Source: Lentimicrobiaceae bacterium (GTDB lineage Bacteria > Bacteroidota > Bacteroidia > Bacteroidales > F082). Taken from it: DNA of 54,030 nt. Positions within the stretch are counted from its first letter, which is position 1; each line of letters begins with the position of its first letter. Shown piece by piece: positions 16,014-24,261 of this stretch. Where the stretch lies: NCBI GenBank assembly GCA_015061295.1, contig SUWU01000016.1, positions 1 to 54,030 of the forward strand. The letters are read 5' to 3'. A model generated the notes under the pieces. That model searched no databases. It was not told the DNA's origin and worked only from the letters and a program-made list of their open reading frames with translations. A program made the translations under genes and the position numbers.

Positions 16014-17375
16014 ATGAAGAAAGAATATTTCTACTATCTCCTTATCATATTGGCTTTTGTGATAATGGCAACCTTCAACGCTTGCAAGCCAGAACCTGAA
16101 CTAGATAATAGCACCACGGGCAGTGTTAAGGTAACCACAAGTTCTGTATCAAACATCACAGAGACGAGTGCCAAATGCGGCGGCACGGTGACTGCCTCTG
16201 GTTATTCTGTAGGAAGTTGTGGATTGTGTTATAGCGAATTACCTAATCCAACTGTCAGTTCTTACATAACATCAGACCAAGTAGGAACTGGAACTTTCAC
16301 CTCTGTAATGAGCGGCTTGGAGCCAGGAACAAAATATTACGTAAGAGCCTACGCTACCACAAGCTCTGGAACATTATACGGAGAACAGAAAGAGTTTACT
16401 ACTTTAGGAGATAACAATGACGATGATAACGATGATGATAATGGAGGCGGAAACGGAGATGATGATGAAGAAGCAACGAAACCAACTGTAACAACAAATA
16501 GCGTTTCCAACATTACATTTGAATCTGCAACATGTGGCGGTAATGTTACCGACGACGGCGGTGCCAACGTAACAGCAAGAGGCGTTTGTTGGAGTACATC
16601 TCAAAACCCTACAATAAGTGACAACAAAACCACTGATGGCAGCAGCACAGGAAGCTTCACTTCTCAGCTCAGCAATCTCTCAGAAAACACCAAGTATTAT
16701 GTAAGAGCATACGCTACAAACGAAAAAGGTACAAGCTATGGAGAACAGAAAGAGTTTACGACATTAATTTACGAGCAAGAACCTTCTGGATATATTAATG
16801 GCTACGCTTATGTTGACCTTGGCTTGCCTTCAGGTTTGAAATGGGCAACCTATAATGTTGGAGCATCTTCAACTGAAAGTTACGGCGACTATTACGCATG
16901 GGGAGAGACTGAGATAAAGAGTGAATATACTGAAGATAACAGTCTTACATACGGACTTGAAATTTCAGAGTTGGAAGCACAAGGTTATATAGATGCTGAC
17001 GGCAATCTTACTCCATCACATGATGCTGCCACAGCCAATTGGGGCGGAAGCTGGAGAATGCCAACGAAAGCGGAGTTAGAAGAATTAGATGATAAATGCA
17101 CATGGACATGGACGACACAAAATGGAGTTAAAGGATGCAAGGTAACAGGATCAAATGGTAATAGTATCTTCTTTCCTGCTGCGGGCTACCGTAACGGGTC
17201 ATCGCTCAACGAAACTGGAGGGAACGGTTACTGTTGGACTTCTACCTCGTACGTCAGTAGCTACAGCTACTACCTCGACGGCGTATGCTACCTCGTCTTC
17301 ACTAGCGATATTCAGTTCGTGAATTGCGACGAATATCGCTTCTTCGGTTTTTCTGTTCGTCCCGTCTCAGAATAA
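16014..17375 (+). CDS. lipoprotein with two FnIII-like modules and a FISUMP domain
   Basis: 453 aa. The signal LLIILAFVIMATFNAC gives a lipoprotein Cys at residue 24. Module 1 (residues ~37-125, SVKVTTSSVSNITETSAKCGG to GEQKEFTT) and module 2 (~157-255) are FnIII-like with the YYVRAYATxxxGTxYGEQKEFTT ending. They are joined by an acidic Asp/Asn/Gly linker. The C-terminal ~190 residues form a Fibrobacter-type major paralogous (FISUMP) domain: YVDLGLPSGLKWATYNVGA, YYAWGETE, WGGSWRMPTKAELEEL and a GFSVRPVSE end. It is predicted to be surface or outer-membrane anchored. It precedes the first CXXX precursor, and its first module recurs almost unchanged in the gene at 18274. Confidence 0.85.
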   Translation: MKKEYFYYLLIILAFVIMATFNACKPEPELDNSTTGSVKVTTSSVSNITETSAKCGGTVTASGYSVGSCGLCYSELPNPTVSSYITSDQVGTGTFTSVMSGLEPGTKYYVRAYATTSSGTLYGEQKEFTTLGDNNDDDNDDDNGGGNGDDDEEATKPTVTTNSVSNITFESATCGGNVTDDGGANVTARGVCWSTSQNPTISDNKTTDGSSTGSFTSQLSNLSENTKYYVRAYATNEKGTSYGEQKEFTTLIYEQEPSGYINGYAYVDLGLPSGLKWATYNVGASSTESYGDYYAWGETEIKSEYTEDNSLTYGLEISELEAQGYIDADGNLTPSHDAATANWGGSWRMPTKAELEELDDKCTWTWTTQNGVKGCKVTGSNGNSIFFPAAGYRNGSSLNETGGNGYCWTSTSYVSSYSYYLDGVCYLVFTSDIQFVNCDEYRFFGFSVRPVSE

Positions 17376-17420
17376 AAGTGTAGAGACGCATCAACAATAC
17401 CTTTGAAAATAGAAGAATGT

Positions 17421-17450
17421 GATCTGACCCCAAAAAGTTGGACAGATTAA
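17421..17450. mobile_element. possible IS3-family end remnant
   Basis: CTGACCCCAAAAAGTTGGAC inside this stretch resembles the terminal inverted repeat of IS3/IS150-group elements (CCCCAAAAAGTTGGACA, from memory). No transposase and no second end are found nearby, so it would be a scar between the two duplicated gene pairs. Confidence 0.4.
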
Positions 17451-17478
17451 GAAAATAAAGAATAAAGTAAATATATCT

Positions 17479-18204
17479 ATGAAAAAACATACAAATAACG
17501 ATGACATTCTCTCAAGAAGAGAGTTCTTCAAAAGCAGTGCAAAGAAAGTAATTCCGATATTGGGAATTGTTGCATTGGGAGGTATGCCTTTCTTGAGTAG
17601 CTGTGAGAAAGATCCTATAACAAATCCATCATCATGTACAGACTGTAGTGCAATATGCGCATCAAGCTGTCAGAACTCTTGTACAGGAACATCATCCTCG
17701 TCATGCTCAGATTGTTCCTCTACATGTAGCAACACTTGTAAGACAACCTGTACATCTACTTGTAAAGGATCATCAAGTGGTGGCTGCGGAGATTGCTCAT
17801 CAGCTTGTTCTTCAGGATGTAGTTCATCGTGTGGCAGTGCTTGTTCTTCTTCATGTGGTAGTGGTTGTTCTTCTTCATGTGGTAGTGGTTGTTCTTCTGG
17901 ATGTGGTAGTGGTTGTTCTGATGGTTGTGAAGGGGAGTGTACAACTTCATGTGGGATTGGTTGCTCTACAGGTTGTTCTGATGGTTGTGAAACCACCTGC
18001 TCTGGTAATTGCAAAGGCGATTGTTATACGGGATGTTATAATGAATGTTATGATACATGTCATGGAAGTTGCAATGATACTTGTATTGGTGATTGTACTG
18101 GAAGGTGTCTTGGTTATTGTGAAAATACATGTAAAGGAGGTTGTGAAACTACTTGCTATACTTCATGCTATAAGGGATGTAGAGGAATGAATATTGGGAC
18201 ATAA
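17479..18204 (+). CDS. CXXX-repeat RiPP precursor 1, Tat-exported, probably a lipoprotein
   Basis: 241 aa with 46 cysteines. Residues 12-18 are SRREFFK, a near-perfect twin-arginine motif (R13, R14), followed by a hydrophobic stretch and LSSC, a lipobox that would make C42 the lipidated residue. After a short spacer, 45 Cys follow, almost all spaced by exactly three residues (C-x3-C), rich in Ser, Gly and Thr, later Asp, Tyr and Lys. Two 7-residue Ser/Gly linkers and CxxC steps divide it into modules of 4, 5 or 6, and 34-35 Cys. It matches the CXXX-repeat peptides named in TIGRFAM/PGAP annotation as radical SAM targets. The end CRGMNIGT has no obvious cleavage site. Confidence 0.85.
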   Translation: MKKHTNNDDILSRREFFKSSAKKVIPILGIVALGGMPFLSSCEKDPITNPSSCTDCSAICASSCQNSCTGTSSSSCSDCSSTCSNTCKTTCTSTCKGSSSGGCGDCSSACSSGCSSSCGSACSSSCGSGCSSSCGSGCSSGCGSGCSDGCEGECTTSCGIGCSTGCSDGCETTCSGNCKGDCYTGCYNECYDTCHGSCNDTCIGDCTGRCLGYCENTCKGGCETTCYTSCYKGCRGMNIGT

Positions 18205-18273
18205 TATAATGAATCTTAATAAGAAGTAGTAAAACCGAAGAGCATAATGGTATATAACGTTGCATACAATATT

Positions 18274-19953
18274 ATGAAAAAATATTATTTTTCAATTTCT
18301 TTCATTACATTAGCTTTTGTGATAATGGCAACCTTCAACGCCTGCAAGCCAGAACCTGAACTAGATAATAGCACCACAGGCAGTGTTAAGGTAACCACAA
18401 GTTCTGTTTCTAATATCACAGAGACGAGTGCCAAATGCGGCGGTACAGTGACAGCTTCTGGTTATTCTGTAGGAAGTTGTGGATTATGCTATAGCGAGTT
18501 GCCTAATCCTACTGTAAATTCATACATAACATCAGACCAAGTAGGAACAGGAACTTTCACCTCAACGATGAGCGGCTTGGAACCAGGAACAAAATATTAC
18601 GTTAGAGCCTACGCCACCACAAGTTCCGGAACATTATACGGAGAACAGAAAGAGTTTACGACCAAAGGTAATAATGGAGAAGATGACAATGGAGAAGATG
18701 ACAATGGAGAAGGTGATGATGGTGATGATGATAACGGGGATAATAATGGTAATGGTAATGACGATGATAACGAGGATAATAATAATGATAATGGCAATCC
18801 CACTGTAACTACTTCTAATGTTACAAATATAACTGCTACCTCAGCTAAGTGTGGAGGTAATGTTGTTAATTCTGAGTATTATGTAACTGAAAAGGGTGTA
18901 TGTTGGAGCGTTTCTCAAAATCCTACAACAAATGATAACCATACTAATGATGGCTCATATGAAGGTTACTTCTTGTCCCAATTGGAGAACTTATTGCCGA
19001 ATACAACATATTATGTAAGAGCCTATGCTATTAATGCTGTTGGAATAAGCTACGGAGAACAGAGAGAATTTACAACAAAGAATGGAACGGCTCCTATAGT
19101 AAGTACCCCTGCCGTTGGAAAAATCACATCAACTACAGCTGCGTGTGCAGGTAATATTGAAGATGATGGTGAATCTGAAATAATAGAGAAAGGTGTGTGT
19201 TGGAGCACTTCTCAGAATCCCTCAATAAATGATAATTTTACTACTGAGGGTGCGGGAAAGGAGAGCTTTAAATCAGATATGGTAGGTTTATCACCTAATA
19301 CAATCTATTATGTAAGGGCTTATGCAACTAATGGTATTGGTACAGGATACGGGGAAGTGCTTGTTCTTTTAACATCAGGATGGGAAGATGTAATATCTGG
19401 TTATATTAACAACTTTAGTTATGTGGATTTAGGATTACCGAGCGGAGTAAAATGGGCGACAAATAATATTGGCGCAACTACTTCAGAAGAATTGGGGAAT
19501 TATTATGCGTGGGGAGAAACGACAACGAAGAGTACCTATACCATTTCAAATAGTGTCACATATAATAAGTACATGAATGATATCTCTGGTGATGATCAAT
19601 ATGATGCTGCTCGTGCCAATTGGGAATCGTCATGGAGAATTCCAACGAAAGAAGAAACAGATGAACTTATGGAAGAATGTCGTTGTGTGCCAACATCGAA
19701 GAATGGTGTAAACGGATATTGTTTTATCGCTAATAATGGTAATTATATATTCTTCCCTTCTGCCGGATATAAAGACGATGAGACATTGGAAGCTTATAAT
19801 ATATATGGAGAGTATTGGACATCAACACCACTTAAACTTGATGAATCAAGCCGAAAATACGCATATCGCTTATATTTGTTTAATCCTAAATTTAGGTCTG
19901 TAAAGCATCGTGCACGTTATCTTGGACTTTCTATTCGTCCTGTTTCAGATTAA
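18274..19953 (+). CDS. lipoprotein with three FnIII-like modules and a FISUMP domain
   Basis: 559 aa from the ATG at 18274 (MKKYYFSISFITLAFVIMAT, lipid Cys at residue 24); an in-frame ATG at 18247 would place a hydrophilic tail ahead of the signal. It is a longer paralog of the gene at 16014. The first module is the same protein except for two residues; then come a ~45-residue acidic linker (GEDDNG repeats), a second module with NNITATSAKCGG-like core and a third (PIVSTPAVGKITSTTAAC). A FISUMP domain follows (YVDLGLPSGVKWATNNIGA, YYAWGETTT, SWRIPTKEETDEL, GLSIRPVSD). It precedes the second CXXX precursor by 75 nt. A partnership with the peptide product is inferred from this repeated pairing. 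Confidence 0.84.
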   Translation: MKKYYFSISFITLAFVIMATFNACKPEPELDNSTTGSVKVTTSSVSNITETSAKCGGTVTASGYSVGSCGLCYSELPNPTVNSYITSDQVGTGTFTSTMSGLEPGTKYYVRAYATTSSGTLYGEQKEFTTKGNNGEDDNGEDDNGEGDDGDDDNGDNNGNGNDDDNEDNNNDNGNPTVTTSNVTNITATSAKCGGNVVNSEYYVTEKGVCWSVSQNPTTNDNHTNDGSYEGYFLSQLENLLPNTTYYVRAYAINAVGISYGEQREFTTKNGTAPIVSTPAVGKITSTTAACAGNIEDDGESEIIEKGVCWSTSQNPSINDNFTTEGAGKESFKSDMVGLSPNTIYYVRAYATNGIGTGYGEVLVLLTSGWEDVISGYINNFSYVDLGLPSGVKWATNNIGATTSEELGNYYAWGETTTKSTYTISNSVTYNKYMNDISGDDQYDAARANWESSWRIPTKEETDELMEECRCVPTSKNGVNGYCFIANNGNYIFFPSAGYKDDETLEAYNIYGEYWTSTPLKLDESSRKYAYRLYLFNPKFRSVKHRARYLGLSIRPVSD

Positions 19954-20028
19954 AGAAATATAATTAACTTATTGTTTTTACAATCAAAACCGATGATCTC
20001 AATGGAATAAAACTGAGAAAAGAGAAAA

Positions 20029-20700
20029 ATGAAAAAAGAAAACAATGAACTTCAATCAAGACGTGAGTTCTTCAAAAAAGCAGCAAAAGGTGTACTTCCA
20101 ATATTGGGGTCTATTGTCGTATTTAATCCTATAAAAACTTATGCTATTGAAGTAAATAAGAAAGATAATAATTCTTGTACATATGGTACTTGTTTTGGGT
20201 TATGCGTAAGCAACTGTAAAGATGGTTGTTATACGACATGTTCTGGAAGTTGTGGTACGACTTGCGGTAGTGGTTGTAAAAATGAATGTGTTGGAAGTTG
20301 TTCTGGAGGATGCTCTGTAGGTTGTGGCGGGAATTGTAGTGGTAGGTGTGGTTATAATGGATGTGAATATTCTTGTTCTGGAGGATGCTCAAATTCTTGT
20401 TCTGGGTCGGCTAATTCAAAATATAATTGTAATGAGTGTAATAATTCATGCTCTGGCGATTGTAAATCTACTTGTAAAACATTATGTACGTCAACTTGTA
20501 AAGGGTCTTGTGATTCTGGATGTAAAGGGTCTTGCGATGGTGTTTGTAAGGATACATGTTATTCAAATTGTAGAGGGACGTGTGATTCCGGTTGTACGGG
20601 TTGTAAGGGTAGTTGTACGGGTAATTGTGCTGGTTTTTGTACCAATAGTTGTTCTGGGACATGTTATATAACTTGTGTGGGATGGTCTTATTTTTATTAA
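20029..20700 (+). CDS. CXXX-repeat RiPP precursor 2, Tat-exported
   Basis: 223 aa with 41 cysteines. The twin-arginine motif SRREFFK (R11, R12) and a hydrophobic stretch end at TYA (residues 37-39), a likely signal peptidase I site. There is no lipobox, unlike precursor 1. The Cys array begins at CTYGTC and keeps C-x3-C spacing, with one C-x4-C step (CGYNGC) and two CxxC steps. A single 9-residue linker (SGSANSKYN) splits it into modules of 19 and 22 Cys. The end CVGWSYFY is aromatic. The radical SAM gene begins 10 nt later, so precursor and enzyme are probably translated from one message. Confidence 0.85.
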   Translation: MKKENNELQSRREFFKKAAKGVLPILGSIVVFNPIKTYAIEVNKKDNNSCTYGTCFGLCVSNCKDGCYTTCSGSCGTTCGSGCKNECVGSCSGGCSVGCGGNCSGRCGYNGCEYSCSGGCSNSCSGSANSKYNCNECNNSCSGDCKSTCKTLCTSTCKGSCDSGCKGSCDGVCKDTCYSNCRGTCDSGCTGCKGSCTGNCAGFCTNSCSGTCYITCVGWSYFY

Positions 20701-20710
20701 ATATAATTAC

Positions 20711-21937
20711 ATGAATATGAATATCAAAAATTCTAACTCCTCTTGGCAATCTGGAATGGCTAAAAACATCACTTTCATTGTCACTAAGGATTGCCAGTTG
20801 GCTTGTAAATATTGCTACCTCGTGGGTAAGAACGAGAAGGAGCGTATGTCGTGGGAGGTGGCTAAACAGGCTATAGATTATATACTCGACAACGAACAGG
20901 ATTTTCGCGAGGAGTCGGTGGTTTGGGACTTCATCGGCGGCGAGCCTTTCTTGGAAATAGACCTCATAGATAAGATTTGCGATTATCTGAAGTCTGAGAT
21001 GTTCCGCCGCGACCATCATTGGTTCAACTCTTATCGTTTCAGCTTCTCAACAAACGGCATCAACTACGATACCGAGAAGGTACAGAACTTCATCAAGAAA
21101 AACAGAGATCATCTTTCTATCGGTATTACCATCGACGGTACGGAAGTGAAACACGACATCAACCGTGTGTATAAAGGCAATGATGAACGTGGCTCTTATA
21201 AAGATGTCGTCCGTAACATTCCTTTGTGGCTACAGCAATTCCCCAACGCAGGCACAAAGGTTACAATCGCTTCTCCAGATATTCCTTACATTAAAGAAAG
21301 TGTTTTACATCTTTATTCGTTGGGAATTAAAGAGGTTAATATCAACTGCGTTTTCGAAGATGTCTGGGAAGATGGCGACGACAAGAAGTTTGAAGATCAG
21401 CTGATGCAGCTCGCAGATGCTATCATCGACGGCGACTATTTTAGAGATCACGCTTGCTCGTTCTTCATGGAGCATATCGGCAAACCTATGGATCCGAAAC
21501 GCGACAACCAGAACTGGTGCGGCGCAGGTCGTATGCTCTCGATTGATGCGGCTGGCAACTTCTATCCTTGCACTCGCTTCGCTCAATATTCTCTTCGCGA
21601 CAAAAAGGCTTGGATGATCGGTAATATTAATAAAGGTATCGACAAGAACAAACTGCGTCCTTTCTTCACCCTCGACCGTTGTACTCAAAGCAAACAGGAA
21701 TGCATCGACTGTGAGGTCGCAAGCGGTTGCGCATGGTGTCAGGGCGAGAATTACGATGCTGCCGAATCGAGTACAGTCTATCAACGTGCCACGGCTATCT
21801 GCAAGATGCACAAGGCTCGCGTACGTGCTAACAATTATTATTGGAATAAATTGTACCGCAAGTTGGAACTCGAAGGTATCGCTAAGGAAGAAGCTGAGAA
21901 ACAAATGAAACAATCGTCTAACAATATAAATTGCTAA
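20711..21937 (+). CDS. radical SAM/SPASM peptide maturase, CXXX-repeat target family
   Basis: 408 aa from the ATG at 20711; an earlier in-frame ATG at 20675 would overlap the precursor stop. The SAM [4Fe-4S] motif is C28-x3-C32-x2-C35 (CQLACKYC), with GGEPF near residue 80. The C-terminal SPASM region has C270 and C287 (with GNFYPC, the GX4C form), then C324, C331, C334, C340, C343 and C364, enough for two auxiliary clusters. Enzymes of this layout form Cys thioethers or other backbone crosslinks in RiPPs. The targets are inferred to be the two Cys arrays directly upstream. The chemistry cannot be read from sequence. Confidence 0.9.
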   Translation: MNMNIKNSNSSWQSGMAKNITFIVTKDCQLACKYCYLVGKNEKERMSWEVAKQAIDYILDNEQDFREESVVWDFIGGEPFLEIDLIDKICDYLKSEMFRRDHHWFNSYRFSFSTNGINYDTEKVQNFIKKNRDHLSIGITIDGTEVKHDINRVYKGNDERGSYKDVVRNIPLWLQQFPNAGTKVTIASPDIPYIKESVLHLYSLGIKEVNINCVFEDVWEDGDDKKFEDQLMQLADAIIDGDYFRDHACSFFMEHIGKPMDPKRDNQNWCGAGRMLSIDAAGNFYPCTRFAQYSLRDKKAWMIGNINKGIDKNKLRPFFTLDRCTQSKQECIDCEVASGCAWCQGENYDAAESSTVYQRATAICKMHKARVRANNYYWNKLYRKLELEGIAKEEAEKQMKQSSNNINC

Positions 21938-21940
21938 GTC

Positions 21941-22924
21941 ATGTTACAATATCTAATTATTCAGTTGGACGATACAAGCGCTTCGTATTGTCATTATTCA
22001 AACGATAAGAAAGAAAGTCGCCTGATTTCTGTCGAGAGCTTGAAAAAAGGAATCCTATTCGCGATGAAGGAAAATCTTATGATTCAATTCGTCTATCCGA
22101 ATTTTGAGTTGTCACAAGAATATAAGGACGCGATAAACACAATAGATCATAGCGATATTGTTCCTTCCGATTGCGAAGATGAGAAATTAAAGGATAATGC
22201 CGACATAATTATTTTTAACAATTGGAAAGAATTGGAGTCATATAAAATCAACGAGAACGGCATTTATGTGATTCGTACTTACAAATCTGAATTGTTTGAA
22301 AATCATTTGTCGCTGAACAAGTTTCTTCCTATAGCAAAGCGTATCAATGTAGTGATAACTGATATTGACAGTTTTGATGAAAATGATTTCGAGAAATACA
22401 AAGAGATTCTGTCTTCTTTATCAAAGGAAATAGAGAAACTTTATGTTGAAGGAAAGACTCCTCAACTCAATCTTCTTACCGACAGAATGATGCTCGACAA
22501 GATGAACAACTGCAACGCCGGTGACGAAAACATCACTCTTGCTCCTGACGGTAAGTTTTATGTCTGTCCAGCATTTTATCTGACAGACGGAAATGAAGAT
22601 TACGGTTTAGGAAAATCTAAATTCTCAATCGGTGATTTAGAGAACGGCTTGGAAGTCAAGAATCCGCAGCTTTACAAATTGTCGTACGCTCCAATCTGTC
22701 GTAACTGCGATGCTTATCAATGTAAGAGATGCGTCTATTTGAATAGAAAGACTACTTACGAACTCAACACTCCAGGTCACGAGCAATGTGTGGTTTCGCA
22801 TTTGGAACGTAACGAAAGCCGTGAGTTGTTAGCGAATATTCGCAAGCACGGAATATTTTTCCCTGATAAAGAAATTAAGGAAATCAGCTATTTAGATCCT
22901 TTTGATGTAAGAAAAGAATGGTAA
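21941..22924 (+). CDS. CXXX-repeat peptide maturase, SPASM domain without radical SAM core
   Basis: 327 aa, starting 3 nt after the radical SAM gene. The N-terminal ~180 residues are a predicted alpha/beta region with no C-x3-C-x2-C SAM motif. The C-terminal part has a near-textbook SPASM pattern: C191, then C209 in GKFYVC (G-x4-C), C253-x2-C256-x4-C261-x2-C264 and C283. So it can bind auxiliary Fe-S clusters but should not cleave SAM. From memory it corresponds to the family named CXXX repeat peptide maturase. It may act as a partner that holds the substrate or passes electrons; this is inference. Confidence 0.8.
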   Translation: MLQYLIIQLDDTSASYCHYSNDKKESRLISVESLKKGILFAMKENLMIQFVYPNFELSQEYKDAINTIDHSDIVPSDCEDEKLKDNADIIIFNNWKELESYKINENGIYVIRTYKSELFENHLSLNKFLPIAKRINVVITDIDSFDENDFEKYKEILSSLSKEIEKLYVEGKTPQLNLLTDRMMLDKMNNCNAGDENITLAPDGKFYVCPAFYLTDGNEDYGLGKSKFSIGDLENGLEVKNPQLYKLSYAPICRNCDAYQCKRCVYLNRKTTYELNTPGHEQCVVSHLERNESRELLANIRKHGIFFPDKEIKEISYLDPFDVRKEW

Positions 22925-22939
22925 ATAAAAAATATAGAT

Positions 22940-23218
22940 ATGAGTAAAAAATTAATCGGTTCTGTAACGGAACAAGAAAAGAATGAGATTCAAACATTAT
23001 TTGAACGTCGTAACGGCTTGAATGAATTAGCCATGATATTGACAGCTGAAAATGAAGCTTTGTATGAGAAGCTCGTAAAAGATATGGGTGAGACTGGAAC
23101 AAAATTCCAAAACTGGTGGAACACCATGTCTGCTAAATATCAATGGGAAAGCAGTCCGAATGGAAATTGGGAAATCAACTTCGAGACTTGTGAAATTTAT
23201 TTAGTAACTAACGAATAA
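22940..23218 (+). CDS. small CXXX-repeat peptide modification system protein
   Basis: 92 aa, soluble, largely helical with an aromatic C-terminal half ([22 protein letters not shown]). It follows the SPASM protein by 15 nt and precedes tatA by 8 nt, firmly inside the operon. From memory it matches the small accessory family found with CXXX-repeat maturases. Its length is right for a peptide-recognition partner, and residues 4-60 could form a winged-helix-like fold such as RRE domains have, but I cannot confirm this from sequence. Confidence 0.7.
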   Translation: MSKKLIGSVTEQEKNEIQTLFERRNGLNELAMILTAENEALYEKLVKDMGETGTKFQNWWNTMSAKYQWESSPNGNWEINFETCEIYLVTNE

Positions 23219-23226
23219 TCGATGTT

Positions 23227-23436
23227 ATGAAACTCTTGATGATAGGTGGAACAGAGATAATATTTATTATCATCTTGGTATTATTACTTTTTGGCGGTAA
23301 GAAGATTCCAGAGCTGATGCGCGGATTGGGACAGGGTGTCAAAAGTTTTAAAGATGGAATGAATGATATGTCGGGTTCTCAGGGCAATGATGATAATAAT
23401 GTTGTAGATGACAAAAAAGAAAAACAAGACGAATGA
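23227..23436 (+). CDS. tatA: twin-arginine translocase subunit TatA
   Basis: 69 aa: short periplasmic start, one membrane helix ([20 protein letters not shown]), the [20 protein letters not shown] hinge and amphipathic helix, then a charged tail (DDKKEKQDE). All are TatA hallmarks. There is no separate tatB, so this protein probably serves both roles, as in minimal TatAC systems. Its 3' end overlaps tatC by 29 nt. Its place directly after the modification genes and behind two Tat-signal precursors suggests a pore used for those precursors. Confidence 0.93.
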   Translation: MKLLMIGGTEIIFIIILVLLLFGGKKIPELMRGLGQGVKSFKDGMNDMSGSQGNDDNNVVDDKKEKQDE

Positions 23437-24217
23437 AGAAAAGATGACTTTCTGGGAACACGTAGAGGTTTTCAGAAAAGTCGTTTTTCGTTGTTTGGCA
23501 ATATGGTTACTTTGTGCTATTGCAGCCTTTGTTTTTAAAGATGAAGTCTTTAGCATATTGTTTGCCCCGTCAAAATCCGATTTCATTTTGTATGATATTT
23601 TGTGTTTAATATCAAGCAAAATAAATGTGGAGGCCTTATGTCCCGGAAGTTTTGAAATCAACTTTATTAATACACAATTAGCGTCTCAATTCATGACGCA
23701 TTTGTCGGTCTCGATGTGGTTAGGTGTAGTGGCTGCGATGCCGTATCTCATCTATCAACTATATGGCTTCGTTAGTCCGGCTTTGTACGACAACGAAAGA
23801 CGTTATTCGTATTATCTTATTTTTTGTTCTGTGATACTTTTCGCTTGCGGAGTATTGTTAAATTATTTTGTGATATTTCCGTTCTCTTTCAGATTTCTGA
23901 GCACATATCAAGTATCATCGGAGGTAGTAAATCAAATAGCTCTGTCGTCGTATATTTCAACATTTTTCATGTTGTCTTTAATGATAGGGATAATATTCGA
24001 GATTCCTATTATGGCTTATTTCCTCGCCAAGTTAGATTTGATAAGCGCTGAGATAATGCGCAAATACAGGAAACACGCATTTGTTGTAATCTGCATAATA
24101 GCAGCGATAATTACCCCGACAGCAGACATATTTACATTGATGTTGGTTGCCTTGCCGATAGCGTTACTTTATGAGTTAAGTATAGCCATAGTCAGAAAAG
24201 TTCAAAAAAGAAGTTAA
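23408..24217 (+). CDS. tatC: twin-arginine translocase subunit TatC
   Basis: 269-aa polytopic protein with six hydrophobic segments that recognises RR signals. The conserved start [12 protein letters not shown] is at residue 13; an alternative ATG at 23444 would begin exactly there, 8 nt after tatA. Other family blocks are [14 protein letters not shown], the Phe-rich helix near residue 150, and [20 protein letters not shown] before [19 protein letters not shown]. With tatA it forms a complete minimal Tat system. It is the last gene of the locus; no terminator is seen before the promoter at 24254. Confidence 0.94.
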   Translation: MTKKKNKTNEEKMTFWEHVEVFRKVVFRCLAIWLLCAIAAFVFKDEVFSILFAPSKSDFILYDILCLISSKINVEALCPGSFEINFINTQLASQFMTHLSVSMWLGVVAAMPYLIYQLYGFVSPALYDNERRYSYYLIFCSVILFACGVLLNYFVIFPFSFRFLSTYQVSSEVVNQIALSSYISTFFMLSLMIGIIFEIPIMAYFLAKLDLISAEIMRKYRKHAFVVICIIAAIITPTADIFTLMLVALPIALLYELSIAIVRKVQKRS

Positions 24218-24253
24218 TTTTATTTTGTCATACGTCAATTATTATTTTTTCAT

Positions 24254-24261
24254 TAACTTTG
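24254..24261 (+). promoter_or_regulatory. -7 box for the hairpin RNA and HTH gene
   Basis: TAACTTTG matches TAnnTTTG. A TTTTG ends at 24227, 26 nt upstream, slightly longer than usual spacing. Transcription from here would give a ~240-nt leader containing the nested hairpin. With that hairpin it accounts for the 289-nt gap 24218-24506. Confidence 0.4.

Noticed and set aside
17648-18190. Long open frames in other frames across the CXXX precursor (plus and antisense)
   Set aside because: They arise because the 12-bp periodic Cys repeat has no stops in several frames. The Tat signal and Cys periodicity belong to only one frame.
17700-20690. CRISPR array
   Set aside because: The periodicity comes from TGT/TGC codons every 12 bp in coding DNA; there are no constant repeats with unique spacers, and no cas genes.
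23227-24217. Tat genes as general housekeeping genes placed here by chance
   Set aside because: Possible, but the 8-nt gap to the accessory gene and two Tat-signal substrates in the same operon favour a functional link. Kept as an alternative, not as the main reading.
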